Positions 16,401 to 27,841 of a DNA stretch of 64,000 nt are shown in pieces. Numbering within the stretch: position 1 is the first letter of the stretch; each line of letters starts with the position of its first letter. The translations under genes and the position numbers were made by a program. The stretch spans positions 8,060,001 through 8,124,000 of the forward strand of contig NC_051099.1 of the NCBI RefSeq assembly GCF_901709675.1, written 5' to 3'. The notes beneath the pieces are model-generated. The model saw only the letters and a program-made list of their open reading frames with translations. It was not told the origin of the DNA and ran no database searches. The DNA comes from Syngnathus acus (Eukaryota; Chordata; Actinopteri; Syngnathiformes; Syngnathidae).

Positions 16401-16879
16401 GGTGTAAAGGAACTATGTTGAGATGAGGAGAGGAGCTTTAGGTATAGTGTATGTCATCATAATCCTACAATATGTCAGTTTGAGCTTGGAGTGCTTTGCC
16501 TTGTGTCACCTATTGTCAATTCAAAACATAGTAGAGCTAATTCAAGATTCAAGAGTTTTTTATTCGCCATGTTTGAGCGTGCCAAACAAGGAATTTGTTA
16601 ATCTGTTCAACATTTAGGTGACTCACACTCAGTGAGTGATTCAACACTCAGGACATGTGAAAAATGGCAAAAACAGTGTAGACAAATTCAAAAAAGGTGT
16701 GAAGAGCAGGATGTTATTGCACAGTAATGACTCAATAACATCTGGATCTGCTGGGCTACAGCTATAAACAAAATGGAACTGTATTACAAATTAAGTTTAT
16801 ATGGGATCATTCATCCTGAATGTGACAAACTGGACAGAAAACAGAATCAAAAGTCAAGTTTGAGATATTTAAGAAAACC
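13446..16879. other. Intergenic stretch between insyn2 and the protocadherin cluster
   Basis: No coding gene is recognised. A (GA)n microsatellite lies at 14994-15041. Two short minus-strand segments bounded by plausible splice signals (about 14700-14656, donor 'gtatga'; and 14487-14433, acceptor 'ttctgcag') could be 5' exons of insyn2 but have no recognised coding content. A segment at about 16540-16615 ('attcaagattcaagag') resembles a LINE 3' end; I cannot confirm that. Confidence 0.45.
14994..15041. repeat. (GA)n microsatellite
   Basis: A purine dinucleotide run of about 48 bp, interrupted twice by 'gtgaga'. It is the cause of the Arg/Glu-rich short open frames here. Confidence 0.9.
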
Positions 16880-16885
16880 TTTATT
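16880..16885 (-). terminator. Candidate polyadenylation signal of the alpha-type protocadherin mRNA
   Basis: The minus strand reads 'cacaaataaaggttttc'. It lies 3.2 kb beyond the stop codon at 20105-20103. Long 3' UTRs are usual for clustered protocadherins, but other AATAAA hexamers occur nearer (around 19127), so the true 3' end is uncertain. Confidence 0.3.
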
Positions 16886-19800
16886 TGTGACTTTTTAACA
16901 AAACACATTACCAGGTTGATGAAGTCATTAGAACCACTATTATCACCTTAACAATAAGCAGGTGTACAAAAGAAGTTTATGAACAGATCTGCACTGTCAT
17001 TAGCATGTGCCACCCACTGTCACACCCAGTGACTGACAAATATTCACTATACACGAGCAGAGAATACATCAACTTTTTTTTTTTGTGACATTTTATCTAT
17101 TTTGGATTTTTTTGGTCTTCTTTTTCAACTTTTTTTGTTTTCATTAAGTAAGGAATAGTTATGGAGGGTGTGTACATGAGTTCACAACAGTGTTTGTTTG
17201 ATCATTTCAAAACTTCAAGGGTCAATTTTCTTACCAATGTAAACCATATGCCAAAAAAAATATTTCATAGCATAACACAGTAGCATCATGAATATACAGA
17301 CGAACCAGTGCTATTTTTACAGGATAAAAAAAAAAGTCATACTTTTAGGTTTTGCCACAAATTCGAGTACCGTATTTTCCGGACTATAAGGCGCACCGGA
17401 CTATAAGGCACACCTTCAATGAATGGCCCATTTTAAAACTTTGTCCTTATATAAGGCGCACCGGACTATAAGGCGCACCATTAATGCATCATGTCAGATT
17501 TTTAATCCAAATCAAATCATTCTCCATTTTATGTTTTTTATTTCAACTTCAGACGCAACAAATTACTTTATAATCACAAAATAATGATCCATAGTCTTTT
17601 TGATTCATGATTCATAGTCTTCAGCGGGCCACTTATGATTGATTTCATGACACAATGCTTCGGGCCAGTTTAAATTTAGGAATTTGGTCCATATATAAAG
17701 CGGACCGGACTGTAAGGCGCACTGTCGGCTTTTGAGAAAATTTTAGGTTTTTAGGTGCGCCTTATAGTCCATAAAATACGGTACTGTTTGTATTGTGTTG
17801 TGTGTGCATGGATGTGTATTCGGGTTTATGTTATCCAATACACATTTCCCAGTGAAAAAAGGTATAATATATATCGTTTTCTTTTTTGTATATTTGTTTT
17901 TGCTTTTAACATGCAAACACTTGGTGATCTGACAGCACAGAAGTACACCTGACGGACGGACGGACGGGGGCAAGGAAAGGTGAGCATGGTTGGTTTTGAG
18001 CATGATAACAGTGCCCACAGCTGTGACTGGAAATAGGATGGTTCCAGAAACGTAACACTGACAGACATGAGACTTGCATTGCCTTCAGCTCAAACTACAC
18101 ATCTCCTCCCATGCTAGATTCCTCAAGTAAGGGGAAAATAAAGTTAATCTTTTTTTATACATTTGTTTATACACTAGCAAAACAGCTCATAAAAAACGAC
18201 TTATTTGCAGTAACTGAGCATGTAAAATAAGACGGTCACCATGTTCAAATTCTTGTTGGTGCGAATGGTAAACTGCCTTCCAATTTCAAACCTTTCCGAT
18301 GTTCTCGTAACATTGATGGATGGCTCAGATACAAGTATTCAACACAACTTCCTCTGATGACATAATAAGGGAACAATGCCAATGTTTGACATTAGGTAGC
18401 ACAGTGTCCTCTGTTTGTGAATATGGATCATGACACAACCAGTCCAACAGTCCATTTTTACGGGTGGTATTCCCGACTACGTCGATTCGGGTGGAGGAGG
18501 ACGAGGAGGAAGGAAAAAAGCAGCGGGCAAGCACATCCTACAAGCACTGAAGCAGGTGGTGATGAGCTTGAAGAACATCTATTTAACATTCAAAGACAGA
18601 AGAAGAGGGATCAGGCTTGAACAAGCAACCGTCCTGCCCCACAGCCTCGGAACACACTCTCGTCATTAAGAATGCCATCAAACCTCAAGAATAGCGTGCA
18701 TGTTCTATATGTTTGCACTTTGGATATGCAGCACTGAGAAGAAAGTACAGTTGATGTTGGGGAGTCTGTGTTTACAATAATGTGTGTTTCAGATTGAATA
18801 TGATGGTGCACAACTGGATTATGTCCCTTTAGAGTTGTGCTGTTTGGATCAACTGCACATAAATTACACTGCATCACAAGAGTACAAGAGGCAACAACAA
18901 AATAGTCAAGCTAGCAATACAGATGGTGCAAATCATACCAAGTCTCATAATTGCACTCACCAAAATTAAAGGATGTGATTTTAATTTACATTAAATTGTG
19001 TTCTTAAAAGATTTGAGGTCATTTAGAATGTTCCCAAACCATTTCTTGTACTTTTTTTCAGTGTTTGCTCAGATAAAGTTCTCATTCAGTGTTATTCGAG
19101 ATAGGATGAACATCCTGGTTCATATTTATTATTGCATCAACCTATGTTTAGTTTGCCCCAAATAATCAGTCCTTTTGGCTGATAGGCTGAACATTAATTT
19201 AATGGAATGAATTAAGAATATCTAATTTCCAATATATATTGATGTTGGCCTATTTTACAAAATGGTCATGTGAATTTCTAGAGGTTGGCTTAGGAAAAAA
19301 ATAATAATACAAAAATCGTTAATATGGCCCAATCAATATGGTTTTCTTATTTTTAGATCACATTGTCATGCTAAAACAGGATAAAATGTCTAGTTAGGCC
19401 CAAGTGTTGTAAACGTTAAACAAATTGTGACATTGACCTGGGAACAAACTTCATACAGTTGGTACAAGCCAGTGTAGATTCTGAACGTTGGCAATGTGCT
19501 ATTGTATACTGACAGATTGCTGTATTTTGAGTTGCTATTTTTGTGCCACCTTAGCAGTTATTTCTTTTTCAGGTTTTCATTCTTTTTTTTTGAAATAGAA
19601 AAGACCACATTTGCTGAATATCTACGATATCTACTTAATACTGACGAAAAAAGTCCTATCTTTCAGTTTGGCTTTCACTTATCTAGATGCGACAGTATGC
19701 AGGGTTCATTTGTTCAAGCATCCTTTCCTGACAATAGTTGGACAGAAATCGCTTTTTTTATGGCATTTTGAGTTTCATTATACAAACTTGGGAGTGAATG

Positions 19801-20102
19801 CAATTTTCAAGCTACTATACCAATCCCCCAAAAGGCCATCTGAATATACATTTGAATAGAATGGACTACTATTGGTCAAAGTAGAAGGCCAAATGAGCCA
19901 TAGAAGAGAGGAGGCGCATTTGTCGAGCAGGTTTGCTTTGTGCAGAGAGCCGAGCTCCACCGAAGCGATTGGCTTCAACTGTACAATGTAAGTAGAGTAT
20001 GTACTGTGATGCATATGCTGCAGAGACTCCTTCATTCATATCAATTTGGCTTTTTGGCTCTGTAATCAGGATGGCATCTTAATAGCTTCAATTCAGCCCT
20101 CT
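16886..20102 (-). other. Probable 3' UTR and downstream flank of the alpha constant region
   Basis: It directly follows the stop codon of constant exon 3 and contains no other recognised gene. A pogo-like MITE is inserted at 17370-17781. Several short open frames (for example around 18430-18670) match no family. The extent of the UTR cannot be set from sequence alone. Confidence 0.4.
17370..17781. mobile_element. Pogo-like MITE (412 bp)
   Basis: Termini 'ccgtattttccggactataa' and its near inverse 'ttatagtccataaaatacgg' are flanked by TA (17368-17369 and 17782-17783). The sub-terminal 'taaggcgcacc' motifs, the 'aatggcccattttaaaactt' segment and the 'aaaattttaggtttttaggt' segment all match the larger element at 26395-27732 in inverse orientation. 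It is therefore a deletion derivative of the same family. No coding sequence. Confidence 0.87.
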
Positions 20103-20416
20103 TTAATCATCCCCTCCATCATTCTTCCCTTTCTCCTTCTTTTCTTTTTTATCCTTCTTCTTTTTCTTCTTCTTCTTGGCTTCCTCCTTCTTTCCAAAGC
20201 TTATGAAGTCCCCTTTATCGTCAACAGGGCCGGCGTCATGGCGGATAGAAATGATGGCCGGGGATCCGGGGATGATGAAGGCTTCGGGAGGAATCTCGCC
20301 AGGTTTCAGGCCCTGTGGCGGGCAGTAGCTTTGTCCGGCTCCGTATCGGAAGTGCCAGCTGTTGCTGTTGACACCGGCTCCTACTGGAGGGGAGAGCTCT
20401 CCACCACCTTCACCGT
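20103..20416 (-). CDS. pcdha: Protocadherin alpha-type constant exon 3 (C-terminus)
   Basis: After a 'tttttttttag' acceptor, the exon reads [20 protein letters not shown], then [13 protein letters not shown] and [17 protein letters not shown], and stops at TAA (20105-20103). This matches the last constant exon of mammalian Pcdh-alpha, including the acidic/lysine-rich end. It is 314 nt, with 104 residues after the shared Asp codon. It encodes the cytoplasmic C-terminus common to all isoforms of this subcluster. The lysine-rich tail is typical and is implicated in membrane-proximal signalling in mammals. The phase (1) agrees with constant exon 2. Confidence 0.96.
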
Positions 20417-20702
20417 CTAAAAAAAAAAATACAACACTTCAAATTAGCTCGACTTCTAATATTATAAGCATTGAGTTTACAAAAAAAGATTCGCTTTAAA
20501 ATCACTTGAACGGTTTGCGGGTATCCAGAGTGTCTGTGATTGCAATGGTGAGGTGAAAAGGTCACAAAAGCACAAACGAAAAAGGAAAGGGAATGCTAGA
20601 TGAGATCCACTGAGATGTAGACAGCGAGGAGCAAAGCAGTAAGGAAGATGGGGGCGGGGGGCAGCATTGCAGCAGACACGGTGCTCTCAGGCCCACACCA
20701 GT

Positions 20703-20725
20703 TCTCTCTCTCTCTCTCTCTCTCT
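20703..20725. repeat. (TC)n microsatellite
   Basis: Pyrimidine dinucleotide run inside the constant-region intron. Confidence 0.9.
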
Positions 20726-22235
20726 GCTCTGACCTACTTTCCAGCAGCATTTTATTCAGATCAAACAAGCCTATGCCAAAAGATTCTTTTTGATTTTTCT
20801 TTGTAGGCTATTTATGATATTACTGGAATGCTCAGATGGTTTCAACTACTCTCCCTTCTGGGAAGGACGACTGTTACACAGCCGTCCATATTTTTAACGA
20901 GTTCATCAAGTCAATTACATGCATGTACTTGTAGCAGAGGGCAACAGTCGGCAACTTTTGTTGACCCGTCAAAACATTGTTACAAAAAGCAATCTTGACA
21001 ATAGTGGACACCAATTTGTACCAGCATAACTCACTATTCACATAAAAAATATTTTGCTGATATTTTTGATGGAATAGAAAGTGGCAACTTCAGTTTGAGT
21101 ACAATATGAGGATAACAAATCAACTCTGAAAATCTAAATGATGAATATTAAAGAGAAAAACAAATCCAGTCTGAATTTGGATTTATTTTCCACAATGTGC
21201 CAACAAGAAGAGCAAGTAAGTTAATTAACTTACTTCTTAATGATACAGCAGTGTCAGATTAGACGATTTTATCTCACCATGTAAATCCCGTAATACTGTG
21301 ATGCTGTTCTGTTTTTGAGGATTATGACATTTGACGGAAAGCATTCAACCCGACCGTTAATCCACAGAAGAGGCACTAGCATTGAAAACATTGGAGGTCT
21401 TTTTCAGACCCTATTTAATAGCCAAAATATAGAAATTTGCTCTCCCTACCACACAAAGTAAAATGCAAGAAACAACCATGTCTATTTTACTTTGTGAGAC
21501 ATAAGAGACAATAGCGACCACACAACACTGTCATTCTTCTTTTCCTTCAGCTCTATCAGCAATTTCCCTCTGCTGCAGCAATTTATATTCTTACGCTTGA
21601 CCAACTGAGGCAAAATGTCAAGTGGCTGAGTTTAATCAAGTGAATGTTGTCTTGAGACGTCCCTGTGGTGGCTGTAGCAAATCTTGTCCGAATCCAGGCA
21701 CAGGTATAAATAAGAGATATTGCCGTGTGTGTGCTTAGCCTGAGAAAACCACGTGTTTGGAAATCTGCCGCTGTTCATGCTTGCGTATACATCACACAAT
21801 TGTGGATCAGAAATGAATTAAGGAAAAGCTGCAGACCTTGAGGTGGTTGCCATGACACCTGATGTTGATTGAAGCTTTGCATTGTAACCTATATTTGAAA
21901 TAGACTCTTAGTTTCCTCCCCAATCTATCTTTGCATTTTTGTCATTCTGTTTTGAAGATGTATATTGTGTATTTCTTCCTCTGTATTTTCTTTCCTTATA
22001 CCTCACCGCTCCATTCTCCTCCTTTTGGTCTCTAATTCTTCCATTCAGAGGTATGGCTGGTTGCCATGGGAACAGCCTTCACCCACTCCCTGCTGATGGA
22101 GGGTGCGGCTGCTGCAGCAAGCTCTTGGTTAGACAGTGTTGCCAGGCAACAAGTCACATGGTGTTCCCTAGCAACAACACTACTGCAGGAACTTGCCAAT
22201 CCTCTTAACCTTTCTCGTTCTCTATCCCACCAGCA

Positions 22236-22257
22236 CCCCCCCCCCCCCCCCCCCCCC
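22236..22257. repeat. Poly-C tract
   Basis: A run of 22 C in the intron of the constant region. A second run of 18 lies at 22953-22970. Both are likely unstable in length and prone to sequencing error. Confidence 0.9.
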
Positions 22258-23481
22258 GCACCCCTCCTTTGTACCGCTCCTTAGCTCTTCCGCTCCTAAA
22301 TTACTTTCAATACTAAGGGCTCTGTTTTTTTTTTTTTTCACTGCAGTCTCATATTACTGATAATAGCTTTTGTCATCGCCTTCATGGCATTAGACAAATG
22401 TCTCCTCTTTGGGGCCACTGGGCCAATTACATAAACACCATTTTGAGGTGGCTGCAATTAATATTCATCAAATCATGCTGGACAAATTCATCATGATAAC
22501 AATTCACCGCAGAGTTTTCAAAAGAAAAAAAAAAACGTTGCCTTTTAATGCATATTAAAAATGATCAACCTGCAAGCCGGTGCATGAATATGCCTCTGCA
22601 CTGAACCACCATGAACAGAATTGTCTCCTCATGCAACAATGCACTCCTGATATGCAAACTGTGCAAGCTGGTATTTCAGAAAATTATATGACCAACAGAA
22701 GCAGATTGAACAAATAAACATTTCTCATCCGTAAACCAATACAGAATATGGCAAAAATTGCCTCTTTGACACATAAATACGCCCTTGGTGAGCTACAGCG
22801 AGGCATATTTTACCACTGACTGGCCAAGTGAGTGACTGTGATGAAACGTCTCACTTTGGAGTGTGTACCCATGCTCTAATTCCCAATATTAGACAGAAAA
22901 TCAATGTGTAATAGGCCGGAGGAAGGAGTGAAACAGATCACAGTGTACTGAACCCCCCCCCCCCCCCCCCTTAAAAAACAACAACCTCTTTTCAGCCAGC
23001 AAAAGCTGTTTCTGAGCCATTAGCACTGAGCCAATGTGTGTAAATAATGAAGCACAGGTCATATTTGAGGTCAGCACTATTTACATTGCTTGTGATGCCA
23101 CAGATGTTCAACTTTACCACCCACACAGTGCAAAGCATTGTCTATTTGGGAAAAAAAAAAGAACAACAACATTTTTGAATGCCCAGTAATTTGAGTGGTT
23201 AGCAAAAGCAGTGTTTTAAGATAAAGATTGAGTCTAAATAATGATATTGATTCTGTTAAGTCAACCATTAACTGGGAGGAATTCATTTGAGCAATTATTG
23301 CAGCAACACAAAAAATATGCAGATCAGCTGAAGGCAAAATATGTTCTCAATTTCAGGTCAGCTACAGTCATGTGAAGGTAATTTGGTTTCCATGCAAATG
23401 TAACAATTTATTTCCTGTGGTTACTTTGCAAAACTTTATTTTTTAATGCTTTTCCATCTAAACGCGAGATTGTCTCCTCAC

Positions 23482-23567
23482 CTGCAGCACTGGACACTGT
23501 GGGCCAGTTCTGGACCAGCATGCCCTGATGTCCCTGCATCACAGAGGCCTCTTCCATGTGAACCGAA
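23482..23567 (-). CDS. pcdha: Protocadherin alpha-type constant exon 2
   Basis: Between the acceptor 'gtgtttttcag' and donor 'gtgagg', an 86-nt exon encodes SVHMEEASVMQGHQGMLVQN followed by WPTVSSAA. This corresponds to the mammalian Pcdh-alpha exon containing 'QQWPTVSSA'. The entry phase (2) and exit phase (1) fit constant exons 1 and 3. It is part of the shared cytoplasmic domain. Confidence 0.95.
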
Positions 23568-24989
23568 CTGAAAAACACAACACTTGAAGTGAGAGGCTTT
23601 ATCGGAAAAAGGGCCCTCTGCAATGCAGTATATCCAGAAACTCTTAAGTGCAACACTAATGTTAGGACGATGGATGGCCATGACATGAATACAAAATGTT
23701 CACTAAGGAATGTTGTGCTTTTACTTGCTAAAATGCTGATTACTTTATTGGGGTATGGCGCACAAAAAAACTGTGTATTTTCTTTCCTCCCCCGAGTGAT
23801 TATTCCAGAAATGTGGGTCAGTGAATTTGGTGCTACATACGAAATGTGTAAAGAGTAGAAGATTACAGTATGCCTATGTCGGGGTTAAGTGTTAATGAGA
23901 GCATCTCCTCTGTCCATGAACATTACAGGCTATGACATTCTCAAGACGGCGGCGGCAAATTGCAGTGATGGTTTCTGTTAATCCACATCATGTTATAGTC
24001 ACTGGTGACATGATGCACATTAGGATACTTCATCACCATAGAAATTAACACTAATTTCTAATTAAAGCAAACTTGGATGGAGCAGAAGAGTGAGCAAAAG
24101 AGCAGTCAGTACTGTTGCCATGAAATTATGACAATTCAAGACAAAGGAGATGCAAGTGGAGGAACAAACTCATTAGTGTGAGGTTCCAGATGTCCTCGTA
24201 TCGCATTAGAGCAGCATTTGATTGCATATATTTTTTTACATCTATTTGTAACCTGATTAGAACAAAATTCAAAGACCAGACGGGGATGGAAATTGCTTGA
24301 ATTGTATTCAAAATGATTTGGTTCGTTGTTAATGAGATTCATGCTTTCATGAAAATCCCTTCATTACTCAGACAAAGATGGGAAACATTCTGTTCTAAAT
24401 TCAAACCTCAAATAAACTCAAAACAACAGTCTCAGATACATGTTGAAAATATTTCCAAATAATTAAATCCAGATGTTTTGATGATGCTGCACCCTGTATT
24501 CAGTGTTTTTATCTATTGTATTTAATTAAACTAATGTTGGGATTTGTTGCAGGACTAAAGCAAAAAGTCTAACTGCAGTCCAAAATGTCCTATGTTGTCT
24601 ATGTTAACATTTTCACACCTCCAGGAAAAAAAAAGTGTATAAATAAACACAGTGCGTGCAGGGTTAGTTATATGTGCAGACACTGATGTGTGTGTACATC
24701 AGCTAATCTGCGAAAGGTCATAACTCATTTGTCCTTCATGCTTCCTGCTTAAAGACTGCAACTGGGGGATGTGATGCTCAGAATGTAAATGGCCTGCCTA
24801 TATAGTGTTACACTGCAGAGAAGATTCACTGCATTCACTGATGAGAGATGCCTTGAAGGAGTTTGGGGGTTAAAAAAGATGCTGAGGGTCAACTCTTTCA
24901 TCCTGACAGTGGCAGATTCCGGTTTGCAGTTTAATTCAGGCTTTGGAGGACTGCTTCTTATATAAGGTGACTCCAAAACAGTTACTTAC
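23568..24989 (-). other. Intron between alpha constant exons 1 and 2
   Basis: 1.4 kb bounded by 'gtaagt' and 'tttcag'. No coding sequence and no identified repeat element. Confidence 0.7.
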
Positions 24990-25048
24990 CTCTGCACCCC
25001 GGCCCTCAAAGATGCAGAATATCGCCAGTCAGCGTTCGGGGCTTTTGG
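24990..25048 (-). CDS. pcdha: Protocadherin alpha-type constant exon 1
   Basis: A 59-nt exon between acceptor 'gcgctcag' and donor 'gtaagt' encodes PKAPNADWRYSASLRAGVQ plus two bases. The mammalian exon 1 of the alpha constant region is also 59 nt and carries the same 'PNxDWRYSASLRAG' core. It starts in phase 0, matching the phase-0 donors at the ends of all three variable exons, so any of them can be joined to it in frame. Confidence 0.96.
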
Positions 25049-26394
25049 CTGAGCGTGCAAGAGGTGAGTGGAAAAGCGGATGAGAGGGAGATAGAGAGAG
25101 ATAACACCAAAGAGAGTTTAGTTCAATCTCATACAGTGCAGAGCCAGGCCAGGCTAGAGCCTCATCAATTTATAATGACACACATTCTTGTTCTGGATGT
25201 GATCGGAGCACACACACAGACATCCATATTGATATCCACAACAGGACAGACGTTAACGCACGTGCTTGTACTAATTAAGGTTAGTGATCGATTTTTGGCG
25301 TTTTTGTTATTCCCTCCAAACTACTGTAAATGAAAGAGTCCTGCTCTTTTAGCTTTGTGAGTCTGTAATGTTCCCCAGCAGACTTGTGGTAAATTATCGG
25401 CCGGAAAACTAATAAGCAAGAGCCATCATTGCCCCGGTAACCACACCCATTGCTTCTGGTCTACTTTTGCAGGGTATTATGGGATACAAGTATGTCAACA
25501 CTGTAAAGGTTGTCTACAATTCTATTTTTTGTAAAGAACATGTTCAAATGTAACTTCATAGTTTTTACTCAATTTTGCAAAATAATCATGTCAATATAAA
25601 AGCGACATACATTTTTAGACAACTAGGTCCTTAAGTTACGTGAAGAATAGTTTAATGCGCTTTACTTTAATGAACGTCTTTATTCATGGTCTATTAATTT
25701 TGTTTGGCCCTTTCAGAATAATTTTCAAATCGACTAGTTTACACATTCATGACTGAATGCCACTACTAGATTTGTCTTTGGTCAACTCTTCATCCAAAAT
25801 TCGAACCAAAATGTAATTCTAATTGTAAAACATGGTTAGTTAATGTAGACCCACTCGGTGAACTGTCTCAAAGACTATATGAGTTGTAAATGCTAATAAT
25901 GCAACTGAAAATGGTATTGCATATTTTCAATGAGAACAGAATCATCCTCTTTACATCCTTAGTGCAAATTAGCCAAACCACAAGTCTCGATCTTAATTTT
26001 GCTTGACAACTAGTCTTGTAGTAACTTTTACTGAGTCCATCAAAGTGCACCAATCCAACTGTAAAATCTTAGTTTCATTCAGACACAGACATGCACGCTT
26101 AGCTCAAGCCCACTTGGTCAGATAAGGAGAGCAAAGAGGTAACGACATGACCCGCTCTGAGAGCGAATGTGATGACAACCTCAAATGGAGACACAAATCT
26201 CTGAATCATCAGAAATCACACAGGGATGTGGCAAATCATCAGGACTGACGTTAATGTAGTGTGAGTGCTGAGCTGGGCTCGGCTGAGCGCCTGCACGGTA
26301 TCACGGGCGAACTGAACCAAAGCGAACGAAGCCCAGCACTCATTCAGTTGTTGGCTTCCACGCCAGAGGGGAGCAAATGGGCAAAGTAATAGTA

Positions 26395-27732
26395 CCGTAT
26401 TTTCCGCCCTAAAAGGCGCACCTAAAAACCTAAAATTTTCTCAAAAGCCGACAGTGCGCCTTATAGGCCAGTGCGCCTTATATATGGATCAACTGATGAA
26501 TTTGTTGATCCATACTGGTTGTACACAGTGCTCTGCCAAAATGTTTCAGTACGTTTTAGTACGACTAGTAAATTACAAGGTCGCATCGCTTCCCAGCATT
26601 ATGGCAACTGTAGTCAGGGGGCGTCACCGAATAGCTGTTGTACCCGCGAGGCTATTTCATGTCAAAATAGGCTGCTCTGTTAATGTTTCGAGTAAATCTA
26701 CTGATCGATATGGAAGGGAAACATAGGTAAGTAGTACCAATGCGTTAGATCGAACTTTAGTCAGTTCCGATCATTTTATAGGAGATCGTTTGAGAAACGC
26801 GATTGTTTACACTTTGCTGAGGCTCATGGGAGATTGCGAGCTGAGGCTCGTGAGACTTTGCGGATGGCTAATGCTATTGCGATAGCTGCTATACGTACCA
26901 GGCTATTTCATGTCAAAATAGGCTGCTCTGTTAATGTTTCGAGTAAATCTACGGATCGATATGGAAGGGAAACATAGGTAAGTAGTACCAATGCGTTAGA
27001 TCGAACTTTAGTCAGTTCCGATCATTTTATAGGAGATCGTTTGAGAAACGCGATTGTTTACACTTTGCTGAGGCTCATGGGAGATTGCGAGCTGAGGCTC
27101 GTGAGACTTTGCGGATGGCTAATGCTATTGCGATAGCTGCTATACGTACCAGGCTATTTCATGTCAAAATAGGCTGCTCTGTTAATGTTTCGAGTAAATC
27201 TACGGATCGATATGGAAGGGAAACATAGGTAAGTAGTACCAATGCGTTAGATCGAACTTTAGTCAGTTCCGATCATTTTATAGGAGATCGTTTGAGAAAC
27301 GCGATTGTTTACACTTTGCTGAGGCTCATGGGAGATTGCGAACTGAGGCTCGTGAGACTTTGCGGATGGGTAATGCTATTGCGATAGCTGCTATACGTAC
27401 CAGGCTATTTCATGTCAAAATAGGCTGCTCTGTTAATGTTTCGAGTAAATCTACGGATCGATATGGAAGGGAAACATAGGTAAGTAGTACCAATGCGTTA
27501 GATCGAACTTTAGTCAGTTCTGATCATTTTATAGGAGATCGTTTGAGAAACGCGATTGTTTACAGAGGGCTCGTTGGTTATTGGCTAGTCAACCTCAGTT
27601 TGATGCAGTATAGCTTCTATTTTATGCGCCTTATAATCCGGTGCGCCTTATATATGGACAAAGTTTTAAAATGGGCCGTTCATTGAAGGTGCGCCTTATA
27701 ACCCGGTGCGCCTTTTAGGGCGGAAAATACGG
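26395..27732. mobile_element. Complete pogo-like element carrying a tandem array
   Basis: It starts 'ccgtattttccgccctaaaa' and ends with the inverse 'ttttagggcggaaaatacgg'. TA flanks it at 26393-26394 and 27733-27734. The sub-terminal regions contain multiple 'gcgcctta' motifs shared with the elements at 1, 17370 and 55669. The centre is a 251-bp tandem repeat. There is no transposase, so it is non-autonomous. It sits in the intron after variable exon V1, its end 109 bp from the exon boundary. Confidence 0.88.
26631..27565. repeat. 251-bp tandem repeat array, about 3.7 copies
   Basis: The landmark 'ggctatttcatgtcaaaata' recurs at 26650, 26901, 27152 and 27403, exactly 251 bp apart. Copies differ by only a few bases (for example 'gatggcta' against 'gatgggta'). 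At least part of the same array occurs in the element at the left edge of the window. The near identity implies recent expansion or homogenisation. Confidence 0.92.
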
Positions 27733-27841
27733 TACCCATTGAAAATGAGACAACGGCAGCTTAACCGGTAATAAACGGTTTTATCTGCATTAGGACTAAA
27801 GTTGAGAATGTATTTGAGTTTATAGTATAGACACGACATAC

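Larger units (their letters stand above)
20417..23481 (-). other. Intron between alpha constant exons 2 and 3
   Basis: Three kilobases without coding sequence. It contains (TC)n at 20703-20725 and poly-C runs at 22236-22257 and 22953-22970. In mammals this region of Pcdh-alpha carries a regulatory DNase site. AT-rich homeodomain-like stretches around 22380-22620 look complex enough to be candidates, but conservation cannot be judged here. Confidence 0.6.
25049..27841 (-). other. Intron between the alpha-C2-like variable exon and constant exon 1
   Basis: The intron runs from the 'gtatgt' donor of V1 to the acceptor of constant exon 1. Nearly half of it is the pogo-like element at 26395-27732; the rest (25049-26392) shows no coding sequence. 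Confidence 0.7.

Noticed and set aside
20046-20420. Plus-strand frame of 124 codons
   Set aside because: It is antisense to alpha constant exon 3, whose minus-strand translation matches the family residue by residue.
26395-27732. Regular 251-bp repeats, considered as a CRISPR-like array
   Set aside because: The units are long, contiguous and without spacers, and lie inside a TA-flanked transposon of a vertebrate genome.
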